From contig NZ_BGOW01000001.1 in assembly GCF_003851125.1 (NCBI RefSeq), positions 124,001-188,000 of the forward strand: a stretch of DNA of 64,000 nt. Direction: 5' to 3'. How positions within the stretch are numbered: the first letter of the stretch is position 1; each line of letters begins with the position of its first letter. The stretch is from Sulfuriferula multivorans. GTDB lineage: Bacteria > Pseudomonadota > Gammaproteobacteria > Burkholderiales > Sulfuriferulaceae. The notes below the pieces were generated by a model. That model saw only the letters and a program-made list of their open reading frames with translations. It was not told the origin of the DNA and ran no database searches. Position numbers and translations under genes: made by a program. Of the stretch, positions 16,449 through 24,685 are shown piece by piece.

Positions 16449-17985
16449 TCTGGATGCCGACCTGATCATCATCGGCAGCGGTGCCGGAGGCGGCACGCTG
16501 GCGCGTGCGCTGGCGCCCAGCGGCATTTCCATCCTGGTGCTGGAGCGCGGCGATTTTCTGCCCAGGGAAAAAGCCAACTGGCAGGCCGAAGCTGTATTTC
16601 GCGCGCACCGCTACCATACTCAGGATCATTGGCGCGATGGCGCCGGGCGTCTGTTTCAACCCGTCACCGGCTACCACGTGGGGGGCAACACCAAGCTCTA
16701 CGGCGCAGCGGTGCTGCGCCGCCGCGGCGAGGATTTTGTGGCGCGCAAGCATGTCGACGGCAGCACCCCGAACTGGCCGATTGGCTATGCCGATCTGCGC
16801 CCTTACTACGATGAAGCAGAACGCTGGTATTACGCGCACGGCCTGGCCGGTGCCGACCCTACGGAGCCGCCGCGCAACGACTATCCATGGCCGCCGTTCA
16901 CCCATGAGCCTTACATGGCAGAAGTGGCGCGCCAACTGAAAACGCTAGGCTTACACCCCTTTCCGCTGCCGCTGGCGCTGAATCGGGACGAAGATCATCC
17001 GCAACAAAGTGCCTGCATACGCTGTGACAGCTGCGACGGTTTCCCGTGCCTGGTGCACGCCAAGGGCGATGCGGAAACCTGCGGCATCCGCCCCGCATTG
17101 CAATACGCCAATGTTCATATCCTGCCCGGTGTCCGGGTGCAAAAACTCCTCACCAATGGCGCTGGCAGCCGCGTGGAAAGCGTGGAAACGCTGGGCCCGC
17201 AAGGCGCGCGGCGTTTCCGCGCACGTGTGGTTGTCGTCGCTGCCGGCGCCATCAATTCCGCCGCTCTGTTACTGGCTTCAGCCAACGCCCGGCACCCGCG
17301 CGGGTTGGCTAATGGCAGCGACCAGCTTGGCCGCAACTACATGTGCCATCTCAACAGCGCCTGCATTGCCATCGATCCGCGTCGCCGCAACCCGACCGTG
17401 TTTCAGAAAACCATCGCCATCAACGATTTTTACAATAGCTCGGGCGAGGCGGATTTCCCCTACCCGCTCGGCCACATTCAGAATCTCGGCAAGGTTACCC
17501 CGGCCATCCTCAAAGCTCAGCGCCCATACTTCCCCTGGCCACTGGCGCGCTGGGCGGCGCAGCATTCGGTGGACTGGTGGCTGACCACGGAAGACCTGCC
17601 GCGCCCGGACAACCGGGTCAGTCTGGATGCTGACGGCACCATCCGGCTGCACTATCTACCCACCAACGAGGCCGCCCATCAGCGCCTGGTCGGTGGCTGG
17701 AAAAACATCCTGAAACAGCTCGGCTATCCGCTCGTCTTCACCCAGCGCATGGGCATCGAGGCGGTGGCCCACCAGGTAGGCACGGCACGGTTCGGCACCG
17801 ACCCCGGCGCCAGTATGCTCGACCTCCATTGCAAGACGCATGAGCTGGACAACCTGTACGTGGTGGATGCGTCGTTCATGCCCTCCATCGCCGCCGTCAA
17901 TCCGTCGCTGACCATCATGGCCAACGCACTGCGCGTCGGCGCCCACCTGCGCCAGCGTTTCGCCCAGGGCGATTGGCATGGATAG
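16438..17985 (+). CDS. GMC-family FAD-dependent oxidoreductase
   Basis: A 515-residue flavoprotein. FAD-binding Rossmann motif DLIIIGSGAGGGTLA is at ~8-22 and GMC signature region GGNTKLYGAAVLRRR at ~80. The C-terminal GMC_oxred_C domain has VAHQVGTARFGTDPGAS and VDASFMPSIAAVNPSLTIM. A cysteine group CIRCDSCDGFPC around residue 190 is seen in many bacterial members. It oxidises alcohol groups of sugars or sterols; with the SDR and glucoamylase next to it, a sugar substrate is likely. Translation is coupled to the SDR gene by overlap. Confidence 0.9.
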   Translation: MADDLDADLIIIGSGAGGGTLARALAPSGISILVLERGDFLPREKANWQAEAVFRAHRYHTQDHWRDGAGRLFQPVTGYHVGGNTKLYGAAVLRRRGEDFVARKHVDGSTPNWPIGYADLRPYYDEAERWYYAHGLAGADPTEPPRNDYPWPPFTHEPYMAEVARQLKTLGLHPFPLPLALNRDEDHPQQSACIRCDSCDGFPCLVHAKGDAETCGIRPALQYANVHILPGVRVQKLLTNGAGSRVESVETLGPQGARRFRARVVVVAAGAINSAALLLASANARHPRGLANGSDQLGRNYMCHLNSACIAIDPRRRNPTVFQKTIAINDFYNSSGEADFPYPLGHIQNLGKVTPAILKAQRPYFPWPLARWAAQHSVDWWLTTEDLPRPDNRVSLDADGTIRLHYLPTNEAAHQRLVGGWKNILKQLGYPLVFTQRMGIEAVAHQVGTARFGTDPGASMLDLHCKTHELDNLYVVDASFMPSIAAVNPSLTIMANALRVGAHLRQRFAQGDWHG

Positions 17986-18024
17986 GCAACTGGTGTGCCG
18001 AAATGGCGATTGAAAAGCACTTTG

Positions 18025-18055
18025 GCCACAGAGGCCACAGAGAACACGGAGGAAA
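18025..18055. repeat. Dispersed inverted-arm repeat, copy 2 (left arm only)
   Basis: GCCACAGAGGCCACAGAG followed by AACACGGAGG matches the left arm of the family. No right arm within the intergenic space, so this is a remnant. The rest of the 17986-18179 gap shows no clear promoter. Confidence 0.6.
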
Positions 18056-18179
18056 CGCGCTTCCCAGACCTGAGTACCCGGTCGATCAACTCGGAATACG
18101 GCATACCCGCGCCTACTCTGTGGCTGCAATTGCCGTTTCCGGATTCATGACATTGATGACCTAATCAGGAGAATCAGAC

Positions 18180-19319
18180 ATGGCCAAGCTCAGCGCCGTC
18201 GCAGTCTATACAGCAGGTTTCCTGCAAGGCTGCGCGTTTGTCCTGATCCCGGCGCTCGGTACCATTCTGGCCGCACCGCCTTACCACCTGTCCAGCAGCA
18301 CCTATGGCGTGCTGTTTCTGCCGCAGACGCTGGGCGCCATCTTCGGCGCGCTCACTGCCGACACGCTGCACCAGCGCATCGGCAGTCGCGGCCTGTTCCG
18401 TACCGGCGTTGCTGCCAATGTGCTCGCCCTGCTCCTGCTGGCCGGCGCGGCCTATAGCAGTGGCACGCTGGCGCATGCCTTGCTATTGATGGAAACACTG
18501 TTTCTCGGCGTGGGTTTTGGCTTGACGCTGGCTGCCGTCAATCACTATGCCGCGCTGCTGTTCCCCCGCAGCGCCACAATGGCAGTCACCTTGCTCAACG
18601 CCGGCATCGGTGGCGCCACCGCGCTCTCCCCGCTAATCCTGCATGGCATTGCTGCCTGGACCAGCTGGGGCGTATGGCCGCTCATGCTGGCAGCGGGATT
18701 CGGACTGGTGCTCTTTCTGCCGCTCCCGGCCAGCACTGCCAAAACCGGTGAATCACCGCGCTGGCAAGCCGCCATGCTGCTGTTTGCGCTGGCCGCATTT
18801 CTCTATGCCATCGGCGAAGGCATTTTTGGCAGTTGGGCCAATATTTACATCAGCGTGAACAAGGCCCTGCCTGCGCATTACGGAGCGCTGGCGCTCTCCG
18901 CTTTCTGGGGCAGCATGACGCTGTTTCGCATCCTGCTGGCGCTGGTGCCGGAGCGCGTGATCGCGCAGCGCTGGCTTTATCTGGCGGCGCCGCTGGGCAT
19001 GGGCGCCTGCTTCGCTGCGTTGCCGTTTCTGTCCAGCGCCTGGACTTTGATAGGCGCGTTTGCACTGGCCGGCGCAGCATGCAGCGTCTACTTTCCGTTT
19101 TCCATGTCGTACGGGCTGGCCGCTTTTTCCGGGCAGCAGACACGCATGGCCGGTCTGATGGTGGCCGCGCTGATGGCCGGCGAGGGCATCGGCTCGTTTG
19201 CCCTGGGGCCGTTGCAAAGCCTCGTCGCGCTGCCGCGGATTTACCTGTTTTCGGCATTGTTGGCCATACCCTTGTTCGTGTTGGGATGGCGCCTCTCGGC
19301 GCGGGCAAAAACCAGCTAA
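18180..19319 (+). CDS. MFS-family transporter
   Basis: A 379-residue polytopic protein with about 12 hydrophobic helices and the MFS loop signature between helices 2 and 3 (GAIFGALTADTLHQRIGSR). It resembles the FucP/sugar and small-solute group of bacterial MFS proteins, but the substrate cannot be read. SD AGGAG is seven bases before ATG. It follows the glucoamylase-SDR-GMC set in the same direction, so sugar or sugar-acid transport is plausible. Confidence 0.85.
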   Translation: MAKLSAVAVYTAGFLQGCAFVLIPALGTILAAPPYHLSSSTYGVLFLPQTLGAIFGALTADTLHQRIGSRGLFRTGVAANVLALLLLAGAAYSSGTLAHALLLMETLFLGVGFGLTLAAVNHYAALLFPRSATMAVTLLNAGIGGATALSPLILHGIAAWTSWGVWPLMLAAGFGLVLFLPLPASTAKTGESPRWQAAMLLFALAAFLYAIGEGIFGSWANIYISVNKALPAHYGALALSAFWGSMTLFRILLALVPERVIAQRWLYLAAPLGMGACFAALPFLSSAWTLIGAFALAGAACSVYFPFSMSYGLAAFSGQQTRMAGLMVAALMAGEGIGSFALGPLQSLVALPRIYLFSALLAIPLFVLGWRLSARAKTS

Positions 19320-19445
19320 ACTAGTCATCCGCTGGCAAAAACGGGGGCGCTGCCTCCGGCGCAAATCGCCAAAACGCAAAAATTGGCCCGCGAGTGGTGG
19401 TCGGCGCATATCTTTGTTTCAAAATACTGGACTAAGGCTAATCCT

Positions 19446-21824
19446 ATGTTGTCTCCACCCGAAGCTGCCGGTCTGACCCAAACCGAGGTAAACGAACGAC
19501 GGCAACAGGGCCAAGTCAACCTGGTAGAGAAATTCACGACGCGCACTGTCCCGGGCATCTTGCGCAACAACATCGTGACGGTATTCAATGGCATCCTGAC
19601 GGCGTCTGTTGTGGCGCTGCTGGCGGTTGGTGCCAATAGCGATGCAGTGTTCTTGTCCATAGTCACTCTCGCCAACATGCTGGTGGGCGTCATCAGTGAA
19701 TTTCGTGCCAAGTGGGCACTGGACCGGCTCGCGCTGTTACAGCACCATGTTGTCACGGTACGCCGCGATGGCCACGACCAGGAAATTTCCAGCGACGAGG
19801 TCGTCAAGGACGACTTGGTACGCTTGACGCCTGGTGATCAAGTGGTCGCCGATGGCATGCTCGCGCCGTCTGCGCCGGTCGTCATGGACGAATCGTTGCT
19901 GACAGGGGAAGCAACTGCAGTCGAGAAACGTACGGGTGATACCGTGCTTTCCGGCAGCTATTGTGTCAGCGGGGCGGGGTATTATGTGGCGATCCGTGTC
20001 GGCGCAGCTTCCAGCGTCAATACACTGACCGCGCAGGCCAAAACATACAAGATCCAGCTCACACCCACTCAGAAGAGCATCAATACCCTCATTAAGACGC
20101 TGACCGCGATCTTGATATTGTTCGTCGCCTTATTGCTCATGGCGGCTTACATCAAGAGTTTGCCGGTGAAGGAGACCATCCTGTCGCTGGTCACTGTGAT
20201 CAAAGCCCTGGTGCCCGAGGGGCTGGTCCTGATTTCCACGCTGGCGTTCGCGATGGGCGCGTTGCGCGCGGCCAGGCGGCATGTCCTGGTGCAAAAGCTT
20301 GGCGCGGTCGAATCGTTGGGTCACCTGACGGTGCTGTGCCTGGATAAAACGGGTACTCTCGGCACCAATCGTTTGCAATTTGAAGTGTTAGTACCCTTCG
20401 CCTTGAGTCAAGGCGAGTTAGCTCGCTACCTGGGGCTATTCCTCGGCGCGGTGAGCGCGCAAAACCAGACCACCGAAGCGATTGCATCGGCGTTCCCCAG
20501 CCTCGCCAGTACCGTGATCGACGAGTTACCTTTCAGTACCGAGCACAAGACCAGTGCAGTGCGTGTAGGGTTTAATGGCGAGGACGTGTCCTTGTGGCTC
20601 GGTGCTCCCGAGGCGATGGCCGAGGACCGGCTGACGGCCGCCCAGGCTGCGCAGCTGACGGACTTCAGGCAGCGCGGCCTGCGCGTGATGCTGTTTGCGC
20701 GCTCTGCACAAACGCTGTCGCAGCGCGACGACCTGTTGCTGTTGGGCTTCGTGGTACTGCGCGATGAGCTACGCCAGGATGTCGGCAGCGCGATCCGATT
20801 TTACGAAGCGCGCGACGTTACTCTAAAAATACTATCGGGCGACAACCCTGACACCGTCTCGGCGGTGGCCCGGCAAGCGGGCATAACCCTCCACGGATCA
20901 ACCATCAGCGGCCCAGAGTTAGCTGCTTTGGCGCCGGATGCATTCGCGAAAGCGGTTCATGAAGGCCAATTTTTTGGCCGCCTGATACCGCAGCAAAAAC
21001 AACAGATCGTCAAATGTCTGCAGAAGTCAGGCGATTTTGTCGGTATGGTAGGCGATGGTGTCAATGACGTTTTGGCGTTAAAGCAGGCCGACATCGGGGT
21101 CGCAATGAACTCAGGTGCAGCAGCGGCACGCGATGTCTCGGATATTGTGTTGCTGAAAGATTCTTTTGCTCACTTGCCGGCGCTCTCGCAAGAGGGGGAT
21201 CGGATCATCCATAGCATCAAGCGCATCATGCAGTTGTTTCTCACGAAGAACGTCTACAGCCTGTTTTTTGTCGGCTTCGTCGGCTTCGTTGGGCTGAGAT
21301 TTCCGTTGAGCCCGCGCGACATTACGTGGATCGATGTGCTGACCATTGGTATCCCGGCCACAGTGCTGACACTGTTGGCCCCTGCCGTGGGCAAACAATC
21401 GACGGAAAACTTTCTCCGTGAACCGTTAAAGTTCGCGCTGCTGGCAGGGCTGTGCACCGCATTTTTTTCGCTACTCGTTTACGCGAATTTCTTCCTGTTT
21501 CAAGACCGGGCGGAGCAGTACAGTAGAACGGCGGGTGTATCGGTGATCGTGTTGATGGGCTTGTACGTGCTGTTCCGGTTGACCAGCGACGAGCGCGGGC
21601 CAACTGCGTCAGCCGCGCAACGGCTGGCGGTATGGGGATTGCTGATCGGCGCGCCGTTGTTGCATGGTGCTGGGGTTTATTGGCCGCCGCTACGCGACAT
21701 ATTGGGCATGGTGTCGCTGGATGCGGACTCCTGGATCACGATCCTGGCAGCATCCGGATTGGGGATGGTGGCGTTGCATTACTTGCTGCAAGATGCGATT
21801 CGCAAGCGTTTTCTTGGTATGTAG
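19446..21824 (+). CDS. P-type cation ATPase (CtpE/CaxP/Exp7-like)
   Basis: A 792-residue P-type ATPase. The actuator loop is LLTGEATAVEK (TGEA), M4 motif VPEGL, phosphorylation site Asp300 in DKTGTLGTN (the usual last residue Thr is Gly here), and hinge GDGVNDVLALKQADIGVAM. There is no N-terminal metal-binding CxxC domain. PEGL in M4 and the overall layout fit the calcium-type CtpE/CaxP group more than heavy-metal pumps. Start at ATG 19446; an in-frame TTG at 19383 is less likely. A lone gene between the MFS and efflux genes. Confidence 0.88.
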   Translation: MLSPPEAAGLTQTEVNERRQQGQVNLVEKFTTRTVPGILRNNIVTVFNGILTASVVALLAVGANSDAVFLSIVTLANMLVGVISEFRAKWALDRLALLQHHVVTVRRDGHDQEISSDEVVKDDLVRLTPGDQVVADGMLAPSAPVVMDESLLTGEATAVEKRTGDTVLSGSYCVSGAGYYVAIRVGAASSVNTLTAQAKTYKIQLTPTQKSINTLIKTLTAILILFVALLLMAAYIKSLPVKETILSLVTVIKALVPEGLVLISTLAFAMGALRAARRHVLVQKLGAVESLGHLTVLCLDKTGTLGTNRLQFEVLVPFALSQGELARYLGLFLGAVSAQNQTTEAIASAFPSLASTVIDELPFSTEHKTSAVRVGFNGEDVSLWLGAPEAMAEDRLTAAQAAQLTDFRQRGLRVMLFARSAQTLSQRDDLLLLGFVVLRDELRQDVGSAIRFYEARDVTLKILSGDNPDTVSAVARQAGITLHGSTISGPELAALAPDAFAKAVHEGQFFGRLIPQQKQQIVKCLQKSGDFVGMVGDGVNDVLALKQADIGVAMNSGAAAARDVSDIVLLKDSFAHLPALSQEGDRIIHSIKRIMQLFLTKNVYSLFFVGFVGFVGLRFPLSPRDITWIDVLTIGIPATVLTLLAPAVGKQSTENFLREPLKFALLAGLCTAFFSLLVYANFFLFQDRAEQYSRTAGVSVIVLMGLYVLFRLTSDERGPTASAAQRLAVWGLLIGAPLLHGAGVYWPPLRDILGMVSLDADSWITILAASGLGMVALHYLLQDAIRKRFLGM

Positions 21825-21975
21825 CGTTATTACATAGGTGGAAAATTTTTGGTATACACAAGTTAAATGAGCTATCGGCTAACAAAAACAGATAGGGTCG
21901 TTAAGAATAAAGTAAGTTTTCATGGCGTAACATTCAGCCATGGACATCGAAAATATTGCCTTTAGGATGATGCCA

Positions 21976-23418
21976 ATGCCCCGTTACCGCCGCAACGCAC
22001 TCGCTTTATTCCTGCTGGCGGCTGCGCTCGGCGGTTGTGCGAGCTACACGCCGCGACCATTGTCGCCGCAAGCCACTGCCAGCGCCTTTGAAGCGCGCAC
22101 GCTCTCCGACCCCGGCCTGGAAAAGTACCTGGCCGCCCATCTGCCGCGCACCGGGCAGGCGGAGTCATCCCATACCTGGGATTTGGATAAGCTGACACTG
22201 GCTGCGCTGTACTACCATCCCGACCTGAAGGTAGCGCGTGCGCAGCAGAACGTAGCCGAAGCGGGCGTCCAGATATCCCGGCAACGGCCCAATCCGAGCC
22301 TGAATTTAACGCCGGCCTATAACGCCAATGCGATCGCCGGTATGTCGCCCTGGATTCTGGGCTCGATGCTGAATTTCCCGATCGAAACCGCCGGACGACG
22401 CGGTTATCGCGAGGCCCAGGCAAACCATCAATTTGATGATGCGCGTTTTCATGTTGCCGAGGTGGCCTGGCAAGTGCGCAGCCATATGCGTAGCCGCATG
22501 CTGGATTACGATGCCGCGCTGCGCGAAGCCGCCATCCTGAAGCAAACACTGGCTCTGCGCGGGAAGCTGTTGCAGGCCGTGCAGCGCCGCCTCGCGGCCG
22601 GCGAGGCGGGGCAACCCGAGGTGGATACTGAGCAGGCTGCACTGGCCGACGTGCGCCTGCAATTGGACATGGCGCGTGGCCGCGGGGACGCAGCGCGGGT
22701 GGCATTGGCTGCGGCCGTGGGGGTGCCGGTGGCGGCGCTCGACAGCGTCAATCTTTCCTTCACGGCACTCAACCGCCCACTTTCTGCAGCGCAAATCCCA
22801 GCTCCAGCTGTGCGCCGCGCAGCCTTGACCAATCGCGCCGATCTGCTCGCGGCACTTTCCCGGTATGAGGTTAGCCAGTCCGCGTTGCAGCTCGAAATTG
22901 CGCGGCAATATCCGGACCTGCAAATCGGCCCTGGCTACAAGTGGGACCAGGGCGCGAACAAATGGTCGCTGGGAATCAGCCTGACGCTGCCGCTGTTCAA
23001 CCAGAACCAGGGTCAAATCGCGCAGGCCAGGGCACAACGCAAGCTGGCCGCGGCCCGCTTCACCGCCCTGCAAACCCAGGCCATCGCCCAGACCGGGCAA
23101 GCGCTTGCAGACTATCGTGCGGCCCTAACGGCACTGGACTCTGCGCAGTCCCTGGCCGCTACGCAGCAGTTACGCGCGCAATCCGCGCAGCGTCAATTTT
23201 CATCCGGCTACATCGATCACCTCGCGCTGGACCAGGCACACCTGCAAACCCTGGCTGCCGAGAACACCCGCCTGACTGCATCGATACAGACACAACGCGC
23301 ATTGGGTGCGCTCGAAGACGCGGTCCAGCAACCGCTGGACGGCTCAATTCAAATCACCGACCCCACCCTGCCCGACCCCCGGCGCGACGCGCCTGCCCAT
23401 CAAGGATCCCGGCCATGA
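21976..23418 (+). CDS. TolC-like outer membrane efflux lipoprotein
   Basis: About 480 residues with a lipoprotein signal (MPRYRRNALALFLLAAALGG|C). Two TolC-type helical repeats are seen: TLAALYYHPDLKVARAQQNV, and a second copy after LTNRADLLAALSRYEVSQSA ending LTLPLFNQNQGQIAQARAQR. This is the outer membrane duct of a tripartite pump. Several in-frame ATGs exist (21940, 21967, 21970, 21976); 21976 is preferred because AGGA stands eight bases before it. The stop overlaps the adaptor gene start (ATGA at 23415-23418). Confidence 0.88.
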   Translation: MPRYRRNALALFLLAAALGGCASYTPRPLSPQATASAFEARTLSDPGLEKYLAAHLPRTGQAESSHTWDLDKLTLAALYYHPDLKVARAQQNVAEAGVQISRQRPNPSLNLTPAYNANAIAGMSPWILGSMLNFPIETAGRRGYREAQANHQFDDARFHVAEVAWQVRSHMRSRMLDYDAALREAAILKQTLALRGKLLQAVQRRLAAGEAGQPEVDTEQAALADVRLQLDMARGRGDAARVALAAAVGVPVAALDSVNLSFTALNRPLSAAQIPAPAVRRAALTNRADLLAALSRYEVSQSALQLEIARQYPDLQIGPGYKWDQGANKWSLGISLTLPLFNQNQGQIAQARAQRKLAAARFTALQTQAIAQTGQALADYRAALTALDSAQSLAATQQLRAQSAQRQFSSGYIDHLALDQAHLQTLAAENTRLTASIQTQRALGALEDAVQQPLDGSIQITDPTLPDPRRDAPAHQGSRP

Positions 23419-24461
23419 AACACACGCGCTTTATTCTCGCCGGCCTGATCGCGACTGCGATCGTTATCGGCACTGTGATCTGGATACGCAGCACGCCCAG
23501 CCATCCGCCCGCCTCATCGGCTGACTCGCAAGCCGCAACGACCAGCGCCGGTACGGTAGTGATCAGCCCCGCGCAAATGGCGCTGAGCGGCATAGCAGTG
23601 CAAGCGCTGCCCGTCACCCGTTTCCAGCCGCAAACCAGCGCCTACGCCAGCGTACTCGACCCGGGGCCGCTGCTGCAGCTGCGCGGACAACTGCGCTCGG
23701 CACAACTGCAGACCGACGCGGCGCGCGCCCAGGCTGCGGCCTCGGAACGCGAATACCAGCGCCTGACTGTGCTAAATGGCCAGGACCACACCGTGTCGGA
23801 CAAAGTGACCGAAACAGCCCGTGCCACCCGCGATGCAGACCGCGCACATCTGGAAGCGGCACAGGCAAGCTTGCTGGCTGCGCGCGACACGGCGCGCAGC
23901 CGCTGGGGCGACGTGCTGACGGGTTGGGCACTGGCCACGCGCTCGCCGCAACTGGATGCATTGAATTCCGGACAGCAGGCTTTACTGTCGGTCGCATTGC
24001 CGCAGGGCGGGGCGACGGGTTCGCCGCTGCCAACCATCCACATCAGCCTGCCCGGCAGCGTCGGCGAGATCACTGCGCATTTGCTATCGCCTTCGCCGCT
24101 GGCCGACCCGGTCACCCAGAGTCCGACGTATTTTTACCAGGCGCCGCGCGGCGGATTGCGCACCGGCATGCGCCTCGATGCCTTGCTGCCCACCGGTCAA
24201 TCTGTCGACGGGGTTGTGATCCCGAACTCGGCGGTAATCTGGTACGCCAACCGGCCATGGGTCTATGTGCAGTCCACCGATACGCAATTCGTGCGCCGCG
24301 AAATCGCCGTCGACACACCCGCACCCGGCGGCTGGTTTGTTGCGCAGTGGCGCGGTGGCGAACGCGTGGTGGTCAAGGGCGCCGCGCTGCTGTTCTCGCA
24401 GGAATTCCAGCCGAAACCGCAACCGGGCGCCCCGAGCAGCGGCGGCGATGACGATGATTAG
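23415..24461 (+). CDS. RND efflux periplasmic adaptor (HlyD/CusB-like)
   Basis: A 348-residue membrane-fusion protein with an N-terminal membrane anchor (~8-26). The coiled-coil hairpin (~105-165) is RSAQLQTDAARAQAAASERE ... LEAAQASLLAARDTARSRWG, and C-terminal beta domains end with VIPNSAVIWYANRPWVYVQS. The C-terminal tail is acidic (GGDDDD), a possible metal-binding feature. It joins the outer membrane protein upstream (four-base overlap) to the RND pump downstream. Confidence 0.85.
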   Translation: MKHTRFILAGLIATAIVIGTVIWIRSTPSHPPASSADSQAATTSAGTVVISPAQMALSGIAVQALPVTRFQPQTSAYASVLDPGPLLQLRGQLRSAQLQTDAARAQAAASEREYQRLTVLNGQDHTVSDKVTETARATRDADRAHLEAAQASLLAARDTARSRWGDVLTGWALATRSPQLDALNSGQQALLSVALPQGGATGSPLPTIHISLPGSVGEITAHLLSPSPLADPVTQSPTYFYQAPRGGLRTGMRLDALLPTGQSVDGVVIPNSAVIWYANRPWVYVQSTDTQFVRREIAVDTPAPGGWFVAQWRGGERVVVKGAALLFSQEFQPKPQPGAPSSGGDDDD

Positions 24462-24521
24462 CAGGCGAGCGCGCGCACCTTATTTCCAATCCGGTCATTG
24501 AAGCCAAAAACCGCAATGCCA

Positions 24522-24647
24522 GCCACAGAGAGCACAGAGGACACAGAGATGAAGCAGGTTCCAGCTATTGTTCCAGTTCACCGGATGAAAGCACAAATTT
24601 ACGTCAATCCATCGTTTTTTCTCTGTGAACTCTGTGTTCTCTGTGGC
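24522..24647. repeat. Dispersed inverted-arm repeat, copy 3 (inverted orientation)
   Basis: Arms GCCACAGAGAGCACAGAG and CTCTGTGTTCTCTGTGGC flank a 90-base centre. Read on the minus strand, the centre contains CATCCGGTGAACTGG and GCTTCATCTC, matching the corresponding part of the copies at 34085 and 53368. So this is the same element in the opposite direction with an internal deletion. It separates the adaptor gene from the pump gene. Confidence 0.78.
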
Positions 24648-24685
24648 TAACCGATTTTTTCAGGTTTAACAGGACTTCATCGCCC

